64,000 bases of DNA from Rhizobacter koreensis (GCF_013366375.1 NZ_JABWMJ010000002.1:598249-662248); one strand, 5' to 3'; counted from the first letter of the stretch, positions 42,037-51,540 are shown. The notes: generated by a model from the letters alone, not told the origin. A program made the numbers and translations.

Positions 42037-43263
42037 ATGACGACCGATTCCCTGCCCGACACCTCGCCCAGGGAGCGTGTGCTCTCGGGCATGCGGCCCA
42101 CCGGCGCATTGCACCTCGGCCACTTCCACGGCGCGCTCAAAAACTGGGTACGCCTGCAGGACGGCTACGACTGCTTCTACTTCGTGGCCGACTGGCACGC
42201 GCTGACCACGCACTACGAGGATCGCGAGGTCGTGGCGGCGAACACCTACGACATGGTGACCGACTGGCTTGCCGCCGGCATCGACCCCGACCGCTCGACC
42301 ATCTTCATCCAGAGCCGGCTGCCCGAGCACGCCGAGCTCTTCACGTTGCTCGCGATGGGAACGCCGCTCGGCTGGCTCGAGCGCATGCCGACCTACAAGG
42401 ACCAGATCGAGAAGCTCAAGGACAAGGACCTCGCCACGTACGGCTTTCTCGGCTACCCGCTGCTGCAAGCCGCCGACATCCTGATCTACAACGCGGCCTA
42501 CGTTCCGGTCGGCGAGGACCAGGCCCCGCACGTCGAGATCACGCGCGAGGTCGCGCGCCGCTTCAACCACCTGTACGGCCGCGAGCCGAACCACGAGGCG
42601 CTCGCGCAGGCGGCCGTGGCCAAGCTCGGCAAGGCCGGCGCGCGCGCGTTCGAGGCGGCGCGAAAGGCGTTCCAGGAGGGCGGCAGCGAACAGGCGCTCG
42701 AGGACGCGCGGACGCTGATCGCGGACAGCGCGAGCCTCGGCGCGGCCGACCGCGAGCGCCTCGAGGGCTACCTGCGCGGCACCGGCAAGGCGATCCTGCG
42801 CGAGCCCCACGCGCTGCACACCGAGGTGAAGCGCCTGCCCGGGCTCGACGGCGCGAAGATGAGCAAGAGCTACGGCAACGCGATCGCGATGCGCGAGGAG
42901 CCGGCCGAGGTCGAGAAGAAGATTCGCCGCATGCAGACCGACCCGGCGCGCGTGCGCCGCAGCGACCCCGGCGAGCCGGAACGCTGCCCGGTCTGGCAGT
43001 TCCACCTCGTCTACTCGGACGAGCCGACCAAGGCGTGGGCGGCGCACGGCTGCCGCACCGCCGGCATCGGCTGCCTCGATTGCAAGCAGCCGGTCATCGA
43101 TGCGATCAAGGCCGAGCAGCAGCCGTGGCGCGAGCGCGCCGAGCCGTATCTCACCAACCCCCGGAAGCTGCACTGGATCGTCGAGGTTGGCACCGAGCGC
43201 GCACGGACGGTCGCCCGCGAGACGATGCGCAGCGTCCGCGACGCGATGGGGCTCAGCTACTGA
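42037..43263 (+). CDS. trpS: Tryptophanyl-tRNA synthetase
   Basis: A 408-residue class I aminoacyl-tRNA synthetase. GALHLGH near residues 24-30 is the HIGH motif and KMSKS is near residue 275. It is about 70 residues longer than the E. coli enzyme. The extra part includes an alanine/charged helical insertion (EALAQAAVAKLGKAGARAFE region, about 190-255) between the Rossmann fold and KMSKS; I recall similar long forms in betaproteobacteria. The C-terminus has CxxGxxGCLDCK, a possible metal site. Confidence 0.94.
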   Translation: MTTDSLPDTSPRERVLSGMRPTGALHLGHFHGALKNWVRLQDGYDCFYFVADWHALTTHYEDREVVAANTYDMVTDWLAAGIDPDRSTIFIQSRLPEHAELFTLLAMGTPLGWLERMPTYKDQIEKLKDKDLATYGFLGYPLLQAADILIYNAAYVPVGEDQAPHVEITREVARRFNHLYGREPNHEALAQAAVAKLGKAGARAFEAARKAFQEGGSEQALEDARTLIADSASLGAADRERLEGYLRGTGKAILREPHALHTEVKRLPGLDGAKMSKSYGNAIAMREEPAEVEKKIRRMQTDPARVRRSDPGEPERCPVWQFHLVYSDEPTKAWAAHGCRTAGIGCLDCKQPVIDAIKAEQQPWRERAEPYLTNPRKLHWIVEVGTERARTVARETMRSVRDAMGLSY

Positions 43264-43312
43264 GGCCCGGCCGGCCGGCGGAGCCGGCCTCGACGACGTC
43301 GACCGTGCTGCA

Positions 43313-43666
43313 TCAGAGCGCGGCGGTGACCACGATCTCGATCTTCCATTGCGGCTTGGCGAGGTTCGCCTGGATCGTCGCGCGGGGCGGCGCGTCGCCC
43401 GGCGCGACCCAGTCTTCCCAGAGCTCGTTCATGGCGTCGAAGTCGGCGAGGTCGGGCAGGAAGATCTGCGCCATCAGGATGTGCGCGTTGTCGGTGCCGG
43501 CTTCGGCGAGCAGCTTGTCGATCTCGCCCAGCACCTGCCGGGTTTGGCCACGGATGTCGGCGCTCGCGTCGGCGGCGACCTGGCCGGCGAGATAGACGGT
43601 CTGGTTGAAGATCGTCATCTCGGAGAGACGATCGCCGACGTGGAAGCGGCGCAGTCCTTGCGTCAT
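43313..43666 (-). CDS. RidA-family enamine/imine deaminase
   Basis: A 117-residue YjgF/YER057c/UK114-family protein. The key arginine is in PPRATIQANLA and the C-terminal WKIEIVVTA matches the family. Archetypal RidA hydrolyses reactive 2-aminoacrylate. Variants in the N-terminal half (QTVYLAGQVAADASADIRGQ) point to one of the Rid subgroups rather than necessarily archetypal RidA, so I leave the symbol blank. It lies 63 bases upstream of plsY on the same strand. Confidence 0.92.
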   Translation of the reverse strand: MTQGLRRFHVGDRLSEMTIFNQTVYLAGQVAADASADIRGQTRQVLGEIDKLLAEAGTDNAHILMAQIFLPDLADFDAMNELWEDWVAPGDAPPRATIQANLAKPQWKIEIVVTAAL

Positions 43667-43729
43667 GAGGTTTCCTTCGAGGTGGAGTGACGCCGCGTCA
43701 CGCGCGTGACGCGGCAGGCGACAGCGCCT

Positions 43730-44413
43730 TCAGCGCGAGCGCTGGCGGCGCCGCGCGACAGGTCGCGTCGGGCTCGCGGCCGGCGGGGCCGCTCGCGCGC
43801 CGAGCTTGCTCTCGGTGCCGGCGATCAGCTTCCTGATGTTGCCCTGGTGGCGCCAGAACAAGAGGAACGCCATCACCACCAGCACGAGCGCGATCGGGCC
43901 GCCGCCCCAGCCGAACAGCTGGAAGAACGGCGCGAACACCGCCGCGACCAGCGAGGCGAGCGACGAGTAGCGGAAGAACGCGGCGATGATCAGCCAGGTC
44001 GCGAGGCTCGCGAGGCCGAGCCACGGGTTGAGGCCGAACAGCACGCCGACGGCGGTGGCGACGCCCTTGCCGCCCTGGAAGCGGAAGAACACCGGCCAGA
44101 GATGGCCGAGGAATGCGGCGAGGCCGACGCAGCCCAGCGCCCACTCGGTGGCGTCGGACGACAAGCGGTGCTCGGCGGCGACCCATGCCGCCAGCACCAC
44201 CGGGACGTAGCCCTTGAGCGCGTCGAGCGCCAGCGTCAGCACCGCGGCGGCACGGTTGCCGGAGCGCAGCACGTTGGTCGCGCCGGGGTTCTTCGAGCCG
44301 TAGGTGCGCGGATCGTCCAGGCGCATCAGGCGGCTCACGATCACCGCGAACGAGAGCGAACCGATGAGGTAGCCGGCCAGGGACGCCAGCGCGGTGAAGG
44401 TCGACGCATCCAT
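43730..44413 (-). CDS. plsY: Acyl-phosphate:glycerol-3-phosphate acyltransferase PlsY
   Basis: A 227-residue membrane enzyme making lysophosphatidic acid from acyl-phosphate and glycerol-3-phosphate. The conserved loops are present: GSKNPGATNVLR, GHLWPVFFRFQGGKGVAT and the late FWRHQGNIRKLIAGTESKLG. About five membrane segments fit the family. A short arginine-rich tail follows. It lies 18 bases after the cytochrome c gene. Confidence 0.96.
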   Translation of the reverse strand: MDASTFTALASLAGYLIGSLSFAVIVSRLMRLDDPRTYGSKNPGATNVLRSGNRAAAVLTLALDALKGYVPVVLAAWVAAEHRLSSDATEWALGCVGLAAFLGHLWPVFFRFQGGKGVATAVGVLFGLNPWLGLASLATWLIIAAFFRYSSLASLVAAVFAPFFQLFGWGGGPIALVLVVMAFLLFWRHQGNIRKLIAGTESKLGARAAPPAASPTRPVARRRQRSR

Positions 44414-44431
44414 TGCTGGATTGTCGCTTCT

Positions 44432-44818
44432 CTACTTCGTGGCGCGACTCGCCTTCGACACGTAGCGCGCCAGCGCCTCGATCTGCGCCGGGCTGAGCGA
44501 GCCCTTGAACGACGGCATGTTGCCGATGCCGTTGTTGAGCGCCTTGGTGATGCGCGCGGGGTCGGGCTGCAGCTCGTCGAGATTGGGGCCGACCTCGCCG
44601 GCGGCGCCGGCGTCCCTGAGCGTGTGGCAGACCGCGCACGCCGGACTCGCGTCCTTCGTGAAGAGGGCCTTGCCGAGCGCGAGCTGCGCCGCGTCGTCGG
44701 CGGCATGGGCGCGCGGCGCGACCGCGATGCCGGCACCAAGCAGCAGTGCGGCGAGCGCCGCGGCGAGGCGCGCATCGAGCGGCGGCCGCAGCGAGCGCAC
44801 CCGGGATGTCGTCGTCAC
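44432..44818 (-). CDS. sorB: Periplasmic monohaem cytochrome c (SorB-like)
   Basis: A 128-residue exported class I cytochrome c. A signal peptide runs to about residue 39 (ending AHA), the haem-binding CAVCH is near 61-65, and the axial methionine is in NMPSFKG. It starts four bases after the sulfite dehydrogenase gene, an arrangement typical of SorAB, in which the cytochrome takes electrons from the molybdenum subunit and passes them to the respiratory chain. The symbol follows that context. Confidence 0.88.
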   Translation of the reverse strand: MTTTSRVRSLRPPLDARLAAALAALLLGAGIAVAPRAHAADDAAQLALGKALFTKDASPACAVCHTLRDAGAAGEVGPNLDELQPDPARITKALNNGIGNMPSFKGSLSPAQIEALARYVSKASRATK

Positions 44819-44822
44819 CGCG

Positions 44823-46025
44823 TCAGGCCACCGTGACGGCGACGATGTGATCGCGCCAGCTGGTGTTGTTGTAGCCGCTCAGGTTCTCGACCCGGTTCTC
44901 GACCTGCACCGCACCGCTCGCATCGGTGGCACGGCTCGTCACCTGGTAGGTGCCGGGCGCCATCTTCACCGGCAGCGCGAACTGGCGCCACGCGAAGCGG
45001 CCGAGGTCGGGACCGATGAAGTTCCCTTCCAGCCAGTCACGACCGCCGTTGGTCGAGACCTCGACCTTGCGGATCGGCGTGCCGCCGCTGAACGCGACCC
45101 CGTGGACCCACACCGTGCCGGCCTTGACCGGGGCGCCGTCGGCGCCCGGGCCGTTGACCCACGAGTTGAGGCCCATCTCGTAGACCGACGGCTGGCTCGG
45201 GTCGGCCTTGCCGCCGAGCGGCGCCATGCGATAGCCGAGCTGCTGGATGCGCGCCTTCGACTCGGTCGCGCTGAACGCGAGGCGCTTGATGTACTTGACG
45301 TTGTTGATGCCCTGGAAGCCGGGCGCGATGAGGCGCAGCGGGCCACCGTGGATCAGCGGCAGCGGCGCGCCGTTCATCTCCCATGCGAGCAGGGCGTCGG
45401 GAAGCGCGCGCAGCGGGACCGAGCGCTCGACCACCACGCTCAGCGGGTCGACGCCCTCCGGCAGCTTCTCGCCGCCGGTGCCAGTGATGAACTGCACGCC
45501 GGCATCGAGGCCGCCGAGCGCGTCGACCAGGTAGCGGATCGGCACGCCGCTCCACACCACGCAGCCCGATGCGCCGACGGTCCACTGCGCGCCGGTCGGC
45601 TTGCTCGGGAAGAAGCCGCGGCCGTTGCCGGAGCATTGCAGCACCGAGGTCGTGGTCTCGATGCCGATCGCCTTGAGCTCGCGGATGCTCAGCGTTCGCG
45701 GGTTGCGCACGCCTTCGATCGACACGGTCCAGGCGTCGCGGTCGGCGACGATCGACGGGTCCGGCGTCGGCAGGTTGGCGCGCACGAACAGGCGCTCGGC
45801 CGGCGTGATCGCGCTGGTGCCGAACGCACTGCGCTTGGTCTCGAGCTCGCGCGCGTTGTGGACGATGAAGTTGGCCGGGTCCTTCCACTCGAGGTTCGGC
45901 GGGAACGGACGCGCGGTCTGCGCCGAGGCACCCCGGGTGAACGTGGCAAGGCCGCTCGCGGCGAGCGCGCTCGCACTGCCGGCGAGCAGCTGGCGGCGGC
46001 GCAGGGGAAAGTCGTTCGTGCTCAT
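44823..46025 (-). CDS. sorA: Sulfite dehydrogenase molybdopterin subunit (SorA-like)
   Basis: A 400-residue periplasmic sulfite oxidase-family enzyme. A Tat signal has RRRQLLAGSASALAAS at about 9-24. The molybdenum-ligating cysteine is C131 in VLQCSGNGRGFF. The dimerisation/C-terminal domain starts near residue 290 (VHGVAFSGGTPIRKVEVSTNGG). It oxidises sulfite to sulfate. Coupled with the cytochrome gene downstream. SoxC-type proteins are close relatives, but the adjoining cytochrome without sox genes favours SorA. Possible operators lie upstream (46026-46353). Confidence 0.9.
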   Translation of the reverse strand: MSTNDFPLRRRQLLAGSASALAASGLATFTRGASAQTARPFPPNLEWKDPANFIVHNARELETKRSAFGTSAITPAERLFVRANLPTPDPSIVADRDAWTVSIEGVRNPRTLSIRELKAIGIETTTSVLQCSGNGRGFFPSKPTGAQWTVGASGCVVWSGVPIRYLVDALGGLDAGVQFITGTGGEKLPEGVDPLSVVVERSVPLRALPDALLAWEMNGAPLPLIHGGPLRLIAPGFQGINNVKYIKRLAFSATESKARIQQLGYRMAPLGGKADPSQPSVYEMGLNSWVNGPGADGAPVKAGTVWVHGVAFSGGTPIRKVEVSTNGGRDWLEGNFIGPDLGRFAWRQFALPVKMAPGTYQVTSRATDASGAVQVENRVENLSGYNNTSWRDHIVAVTVA

Positions 46026-46353
46026 CGGGCTCCGATCTCGAGGCAGTGGAAAGGCAGCGGCCGCACCCTGGTGGGGGCCGCGCGGGCGCAGTATCGGAGT
46101 GGGGTGGGGTCGTGAAACCGCGTGCCGGCACGTCGTCGGGAGACGGACCAACTAGTTCGCGCAGATCGGGCTCGTTGTCGCGTCGGCGCGACGCGCGACA
46201 GCGGCGTGTGTCACGCCCGACGCAGGTGACGGCTGGTCGGACCGATGCGCCGCATTGGTTGGTCCAATCCGAATGACGCGCGCGGATCGCTCGAACGTAC
46301 GGCCCGGCGCTGCCGAAGACGGCGGCCGAGCGGGCGCCGGCCGGCCGGGTCGC
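46026..46353. promoter_or_regulatory. Upstream region of sorAB with inverted-repeat operator candidates
   Basis: This 328-base gap has no gene. It has TGGTCGGACCG at 46234-46244, a GGTC-n-GACC palindrome close to the FadR/GntR-type site TGGTCnGACCA. Related half-sites are GGACCAACTAG at 46145-46155 and TTGGTCC at 46258-46264. They lie 120-240 bases upstream of the sorA start. A GntR-family regulator could bind here, but none is encoded nearby. Confidence 0.35.
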
Positions 46354-47580
46354 TCAGACCGGCAGCGGCGCGAAGCGGCGTCCGCGCCCGGTGCGCCAGA
46401 GCAGGAGCAGCGCGATCGCGAGGTTCACGAGGTTCCAGCCGATGCCGTTGACGAACGCGGCGTGGTACGACCCCGTGAGGTCGAACACCTTGCCCGAGAC
46501 CCAGCCGCCGAGCGCCATGCCGAACAGGGTGAACATCAGCACGGTGCCGACGCGCTGCCCGGCTTCGGCCGGGGCGAAGTGCTCCCGAACGATGATCGCG
46601 TACGACGGAACGATCCCGCCCTGGAACAGCCCGAACAGCGCCGAGATCACGAACAGCGACGCGAGGCCGTCGAACGGCAGGAAGAGCAGCAAGGCAATTC
46701 CCTGCAGCACCGACCCGAGCAGCAGCGTGCGCAGACCGCCGATGCGGTCGCAGATCGCGCCCGAGACGAGCCGGCTCACGATGCCGGCGGCCAGCATCAA
46801 CGAGAGCATCTGCGCACCGCGCGCCGCGCCGTAGCCGAGGTCGCCGCAGTACGCGACGATGTGGACCTGCGGCATCGCCATCGCGACGCAGCAGGCGGTG
46901 CCGGCGACGCAGAGCAGCGCCTGCGCCGCCCGCGGCGACATCCCGAACGGACGCTGGCGCGCCGCCGAGTCGATGCTGCCCGGCGCCGCGTCGCGCGCGA
47001 GCGGCGGCCGCGGCCGGAGCAGCATCGCGAGCAGCGGCATCGTCAGCGCGCAGAACACGCCGAGGCCGATGTAGGTGTGGCGCCAGCCGAACGCCTCGAT
47101 CGACCGCTGGACGATCGGCGGCCAGATCGCGCCGGCGAGGTAATTGCCGCTGGCGCAGATCGCGACCGCGGTGCCGCGGCGCTTCAGGAACCAGAGCGAG
47201 GTGTCGGCGACGAGCGGCCCGAACGTCGCCGAGGCGCCGAAAAGGCCGAGCAGCACGCCGTGCAGCACGGCGAACGTGCCGAGGCTCGTGCTAAAGCCGG
47301 CGCCGACGAAGCCGGCCGCGAGGCCGGCGCTGCCGATCAGCGCGGGCAGCATCACGCCGAAGCGGTCCGCGAGGCGCCCCATCAGCACGCCGCCGAAGCC
47401 GAAGCCGATCATCAGCAGCGTGTACGGCAGCGCGGCCGACGAGCGCGCGACGCCGAACTCGGCCTGCACCGGCGGCAGCACGACGGCCATCACGTACATC
47501 GCACCGCTGCCGATCGTCATCAGCGCGAGCGAGACGCCGAGCCGGGTCCAGGCGTAACGGGAGTCGGCGGCGTGCTGCAT
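46354..47580 (-). CDS. Major facilitator superfamily transporter
   Basis: A 408-residue transporter with about twelve membrane segments. The MFS loop-2/3 motif appears as GVLMGRLADRFGVMLP near residue 60 and its second-half counterpart as SGAICDRIGGLRTLLLGS. Overall resemblance is to oxalate/monocarboxylate-type transporters (MCT-like), based on the layout only. It lies 328 bases from sorA, in the same direction but probably not co-transcribed. Substrate unknown. Confidence 0.92.
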   Translation of the reverse strand: MQHAADSRYAWTRLGVSLALMTIGSGAMYVMAVVLPPVQAEFGVARSSAALPYTLLMIGFGFGGVLMGRLADRFGVMLPALIGSAGLAAGFVGAGFSTSLGTFAVLHGVLLGLFGASATFGPLVADTSLWFLKRRGTAVAICASGNYLAGAIWPPIVQRSIEAFGWRHTYIGLGVFCALTMPLLAMLLRPRPPLARDAAPGSIDSAARQRPFGMSPRAAQALLCVAGTACCVAMAMPQVHIVAYCGDLGYGAARGAQMLSLMLAAGIVSRLVSGAICDRIGGLRTLLLGSVLQGIALLLFLPFDGLASLFVISALFGLFQGGIVPSYAIIVREHFAPAEAGQRVGTVLMFTLFGMALGGWVSGKVFDLTGSYHAAFVNGIGWNLVNLAIALLLLWRTGRGRRFAPLPV

Positions 47581-47732
47581 GGCGGCGCTGGTGCGGAACG
47601 GCGATTCTCGCGCTCGCGGCGCACCGCGTGCCCGTTGTCGGACGGCCGGTGCCTCAAGTCGGGGCGTCGTCCTAGTCGCGGCGCGACGCCGCGCGTCGAA
47701 GATGCCGCCCCAGACTCCCTGCGGAACCCGCG

Positions 47733-48740
47733 ATGACGACCCGACGCACCCTCCTCTCGATGCTGGCGGCGCTGGCCTGCGGACCCGTGCTCGCCGACGC
47801 CAAGCCCCGGCGAGCGGCCGCCGCGCCGGTCGACCCCGCGACGGCAGCCGCTCGGCTCAACGAGGCGACCGACACCCCGCTGCTGCAGAACGGTTCGCGC
47901 GGCCCCGCGGTGATCCGTGCCCAGATCCTGCTCGACCGCGCGTGGTTCTCGCCCGGCGAGATCGACGGGCGCTTCAGCACCAACATGCGGCGCAGCGTCA
48001 GCGCATTCCAGCGTGCCCGCAACCTGCAGCCGAGCGGCCGCGTGGACGCGGCGACCTGGGAAGCGCTGCGGGCCGACCCAGGGCGTGTGGCGGCTGTCTA
48101 TGCGATCACGCCGGCCGACGCCGAAGGTCCGTTCACCAAGGTCCCGGCCGACGTCATGGAGCGCGCGCAATTGCCTGTGCTCGGCTACGAGACGGTCACC
48201 GAGATGCTGGGGGAACGCTTCCACATGTCGCCGCGCCTGCTGCGCGAGCTGAACCCCGGCAAGCGCTTCGAGGCGGGCGACGAGATCGTCGTCGCCGACA
48301 TCGGCCGCAATCCCGACAAGCTCCCGCAAGCCACGCTGCTGCGCGTGCACAAGGCCGATCGGCTGCTCTGGGTGCTCGGCGCCAACGAGCAGGTCCTCGC
48401 CGCGTTCCCGATCAGCATGGGCGGCGCCAACGACCCGCTGCCGGTCGGTCAGCTCAAGATCGTCAACGAGGTGAAGAACCCGACCTTCACCTACGACCCC
48501 AAGCTCATGTGGGACGCCAAGCCCGAGCACCAGAAGACGGTGCTGAAGGCAGGCCCGAACAACCCGGTCGGCGTGACCTGGATCGGGCTCAGCAAGCCGC
48601 ACTGGGGCATCCACGGCACGCCGGCACCCGAGAAGCTCGGCCGCGCCGAGACGCACGGGTGCCTTCACCTCACGAACTGGGACGTCGAGCGCCTCGCGCT
48701 GCTCGTCAAGCCCGGCCTCGTCGTCGACGTCCAGGAGTAG
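47733..48740 (+). CDS. L,D-transpeptidase (YkuD) with peptidoglycan-binding domain
   Basis: A 335-residue exported enzyme. A signal peptide covers about residues 1-22, a peptidoglycan-binding helical domain about 53-115 ([17 protein letters not shown], then [21 protein letters not shown]), a LysM-like stretch about 150-190, and the YkuD catalytic domain about 200-335. The active-site histidine H294 (GIHGTP) and cysteine C310 (THGCLHL) are intact. It forms 3-3 cross-links or attaches proteins to peptidoglycan. The next gene, an M23 lipoprotein, follows after two bases. Confidence 0.94.
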   Translation: MTTRRTLLSMLAALACGPVLADAKPRRAAAAPVDPATAAARLNEATDTPLLQNGSRGPAVIRAQILLDRAWFSPGEIDGRFSTNMRRSVSAFQRARNLQPSGRVDAATWEALRADPGRVAAVYAITPADAEGPFTKVPADVMERAQLPVLGYETVTEMLGERFHMSPRLLRELNPGKRFEAGDEIVVADIGRNPDKLPQATLLRVHKADRLLWVLGANEQVLAAFPISMGGANDPLPVGQLKIVNEVKNPTFTYDPKLMWDAKPEHQKTVLKAGPNNPVGVTWIGLSKPHWGIHGTPAPEKLGRAETHGCLHLTNWDVERLALLVKPGLVVDVQE

Positions 48741-48742
48741 CG

Positions 48743-49381
48743 GTGACGGCGTCGCCGCGGCGCACGCGAGCGCCGGATTGGCGCTGGCTGATGCTGCCAG
48801 TGGCGCTGGCCGCCGGTTGCAAGCGCGTCGACGTGCCGGCGCCGGTAGGGCCCGCGAGCGCTCCCGCTCCGGCGTCGGCACCGACGCCCGTCCCTGCACC
48901 ACCGCCGCCGGCCTCGGCGCCATCGGCTCCCGAGGCGTCGGGCGGCGCGCTGCTGATCCCGGTACCCGGGGTCGCGCCGGGCGAGCTGAACGACATGTTC
49001 GATCAGTCGCGCGGTGGCGGCGAGCGCGCGCACGAGGCGATCGACATCATGGCGCCGCACGGAACGCCGGTGCACGCGGTCGCCGACGGCACCGTCGCCA
49101 AGCTGTTCGACAGCAAGCCCGGCGGCATCACGCTCTACCAGTTCGACCCGACCGGCACGTACGCGTACTACTACGCGCACCTGGCCGGCTACGCGCCCGG
49201 CATCCGGGAAGGCATGCAGCTCCGTCGAGGCGACCTGATCGGCTATGTCGGCTCGACCGGGAATGCGCGCCCCGACGCGCCGCACCTGCACTTCGCGCTG
49301 TTCAAGCTCGGCCCCGAACGGCAGTGGTGGAAGGGCACGCCGATCAACCCGTACCCGCTGCTGGTGCCGAAGACGCGCTGA
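48743..49381 (+). CDS. M23-family (LytM) peptidoglycan-related lipoprotein
   Basis: A 212-residue protein. A lipobox LAAGC near residue 25 marks it as a lipoprotein, followed by a proline/alanine-rich linker to about 65 and a LytM domain. The zinc ligands are present: HEAID (H-x3-D) and HLHFAL (H-x-H), so it may be an active endopeptidase. The GTG at 48743 is chosen because AGGAG lies five bases upstream, across the stop of the L,D-transpeptidase gene, and gives a proper signal. The pair probably remodels cell-wall cross-links. Confidence 0.92.
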   Translation: MTASPRRTRAPDWRWLMLPVALAAGCKRVDVPAPVGPASAPAPASAPTPVPAPPPPASAPSAPEASGGALLIPVPGVAPGELNDMFDQSRGGGERAHEAIDIMAPHGTPVHAVADGTVAKLFDSKPGGITLYQFDPTGTYAYYYAHLAGYAPGIREGMQLRRGDLIGYVGSTGNARPDAPHLHFALFKLGPERQWWKGTPINPYPLLVPKTR

Positions 49382-49435
49382 GCCCGACCCGCGGCCGGCG
49401 CACCGCGGGGCAGCAGCCCTCGAGCGCTCGCGCGC

Positions 49436-50488
49436 CTACCGCGGCTTGTCGGTCGATAGCGCCGCCAGCACCATGCGAGCCGCCGCAACGGCACCGACCG
49501 CAAGACCGATCTTCTCGGGCACCGAGCGCTCGGGCTTGGGCGGAGCGGCGTCCTTCGACACGCCGTCGTCGCTGCGCGTCGGCACACCGGCGGCCGCGTC
49601 GGGTGCCGCCGCGTCGGCGACGCCCTGCAGCGAGCCGTGCGACTTGGCATAGCACCAGGTGAACTCGGCGCCGAGCAGGAACACCTGCGCCGAGTAGTAG
49701 ACCCAGAGCAGCACCACCACCAGCGAGCCGGCCGCGCCGTACGCCGATGCGACCCCGCTCTTGCCGATGTAGAGCCCGATCAGGAACTTGCCGATGGTGA
49801 ACATCAGCGAGGTGACGGCGGCACCGACCCAGACGTCGCGCCACTCGACCTTCACGCGCGGCATGATCTTGTAGATCATCGCGAAGATGCCGGTCACCAG
49901 GACGAAGCTGACGAGGAAGTTGACGATCTGGAGCAGGACTTCCCAGCCGCCGAACAACGGCGCCCACCACTTGCCGAGCGCCGAAAGGGCGGCACTCGCG
50001 ACCAGCGACACCATCAGCAGGAAGGCGATCCCGAGAATCATCCCGAACGAGAGCAGGCGCGCGCGCAGAAGGCCCCAGATGCCACCGCTCTTGTCGCGCA
50101 CCGGCGCACGCCAGATGCGGTCGAGCGCGTCCTGCAGTTCGCCGAACACCGTCGTCGCGCCGATCAGCAGGACCACCAGGCCGACCGCCGTCGCGACGAT
50201 GCCCTCCTCGGGCTTGCTGACGCTGGCGAGCAGACCCTCGACACCCTTGGCGGCATCGGCGCCCATCAGGCCGCCGAGCTGGGCGAAGATCTCGCCCCGC
50301 GCCGCCTCGTCGCCGAACACCAGCCCGGCGACGGAGATCACGATCAGCAGCAGCGGCGCGATCGAGAACATCGTGTAGTACGAGAGCGCCGCGCCCATGC
50401 TCGGGGCGTAGTCGTCGATCCACGCGTTCACCGACTGCTTGATCAGCGGCCAGATCTGCGACGGCTTGATGATTCCCTTCAGGTTCAT
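49436..50488 (-). CDS. YihY/virulence factor BrkB family membrane protein (first of two)
   Basis: A 350-residue membrane protein of the YihY family with about six hydrophobic segments. Typical features are APSMGAALSYYTMFSIAPLL at the start, FGELQDALDRIWRAP and a late YYSAQVFLLGAEFTW. The C-terminal ~70 residues are a hydrophilic proline/alanine-rich tail with one further hydrophobic patch. AGGGGGAAG precedes the ATG at 50488. The family's function is unsettled; it was once mistaken for RNase BN. A close paralogue lies directly upstream. Confidence 0.92.
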   Translation of the reverse strand: MNLKGIIKPSQIWPLIKQSVNAWIDDYAPSMGAALSYYTMFSIAPLLLIVISVAGLVFGDEAARGEIFAQLGGLMGADAAKGVEGLLASVSKPEEGIVATAVGLVVLLIGATTVFGELQDALDRIWRAPVRDKSGGIWGLLRARLLSFGMILGIAFLLMVSLVASAALSALGKWWAPLFGGWEVLLQIVNFLVSFVLVTGIFAMIYKIMPRVKVEWRDVWVGAAVTSLMFTIGKFLIGLYIGKSGVASAYGAAGSLVVVLLWVYYSAQVFLLGAEFTWCYAKSHGSLQGVADAAAPDAAAGVPTRSDDGVSKDAAPPKPERSVPEKIGLAVGAVAAARMVLAALSTDKPR

Positions 50489-50577
50489 GCCCGCTTCCCC
50501 CTCGTCGGCGCGGCGCCGCCATGCGGCAGCCGCGGGTTTGTTGTGACGAGACGCAGGCAAGTGCCGCGCCCGCCAAG

Positions 50578-51540
50578 TCAGCGGCGGCGTGCCGGCTCGA
50601 GTGCGTCACGCAGGCGCTGGCGCGACTCGGACAGCAGCTCGGTGGGCTCGACCACAGGTTCGATCGGCGCCGCCGAAGTCTCGGCCTTGAGGTGCTGCCG
50701 CGAGCCGCAGGCGTGCGCGTACACCCAGGTGAACTCGGCGCCCAGCAGGAAGAGCTGCGCCGAGTAGTACATCCAGACCAGCAGCACGATCACCGAGCCG
50801 GCGGCCCCGAACCCCGAAGCGACGCCGGCGCGCCCGATGTAGTACCCGATCAGGAACTTGCCGGCGGTGAACAGCAGCGCGGTGAAGGTCGCGCCCACCC
50901 ACACGTCGTGCCAGGCGATGCGGGCGCGCGGCATCACCTTGTAGAGCACGGCAAACGCGACCGAGACGAAGCCGAAGCTGAGTGCGAAGTTGACCACCTC
51001 GAGAAGCAGGCCGTAGCCGGTCGGCTCCTGCCCGGACCACTGCGTCAGTGCGCTGATCGCCGCACTCAGCGCGAGCGAGACGACCAGCAGGAAGCCGACC
51101 GCCATGATCATGCCGAGCGCGGCGACGCGGCCGCGCAGCAGCTGCATCAGCCCGGAGCCGACCGGTCGCTCGGGCGCTTGCCAGATGCGGTCGAGCGCGT
51201 CCTGCAGCTCGCTCAGCACCCCCGTCGCGCCGACCACGAGCAGCAGCGTTCCGACGATGGTGCCGAACGCACCCTGCTCGGGCCGCGACACGCTGCGCAG
51301 CAGCGCCTGCAGCGCCGCGGCGCTGTCGATTCCCATGAGCCCGCTCAGCTCGGCGACGACGCGCCCTTCGGCCGCTTCGCGGCCGAAGGCCAGCCCCGCG
51401 ATCGACACGATGATCAGCAGCAGCGGCGCCAGCGAGAACAGCGCGTAGTACGCGATTGCGGCGCCCAGGCTCGACGCGTGGTCGTCGCGCCAGGCGGTGA
51501 GCGCCTGCTGCAGCAGGGTGCGGATCGGAGGTCGGGACAT
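50578..51540 (-). CDS. YihY/virulence factor BrkB family membrane protein (second of two)
   Basis: A 320-residue paralogue of the neighbouring gene. The same segments align by eye: ASSLGAAIAYYALFSLAPLL, LSELQDALDRIWQAP and YYSAQLFLLGAEFTWVYAHACGS. The tail is shorter than that of its twin. The two genes are on the same strand 89 bases apart, which suggests an old tandem duplication since the sequences have clearly diverged. The start ATG at 51540 begins the hydrophobic domain without extra residues. Confidence 0.92.
   Translation of the reverse strand: MSRPPIRTLLQQALTAWRDDHASSLGAAIAYYALFSLAPLLLIIVSIAGLAFGREAAEGRVVAELSGLMGIDSAAALQALLRSVSRPEQGAFGTIVGTLLLVVGATGVLSELQDALDRIWQAPERPVGSGLMQLLRGRVAALGMIMAVGFLLVVSLALSAAISALTQWSGQEPTGYGLLLEVVNFALSFGFVSVAFAVLYKVMPRARIAWHDVWVGATFTALLFTAGKFLIGYYIGRAGVASGFGAAGSVIVLLVWMYYSAQLFLLGAEFTWVYAHACGSRQHLKAETSAAPIEPVVEPTELLSESRQRLRDALEPARRR

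Noticed and set aside
44820..46025. The molybdopterin protein considered as SoxC
   Set aside because: No other sox genes are present, and a monohaem cytochrome directly follows, which fits SorAB better.
46205..46270. Palindromes near 46.2 kb considered as an attachment site or IS end
   Set aside because: No transposase, integrase or direct repeat is nearby; spacing and position upstream of sorA fit regulator binding better.
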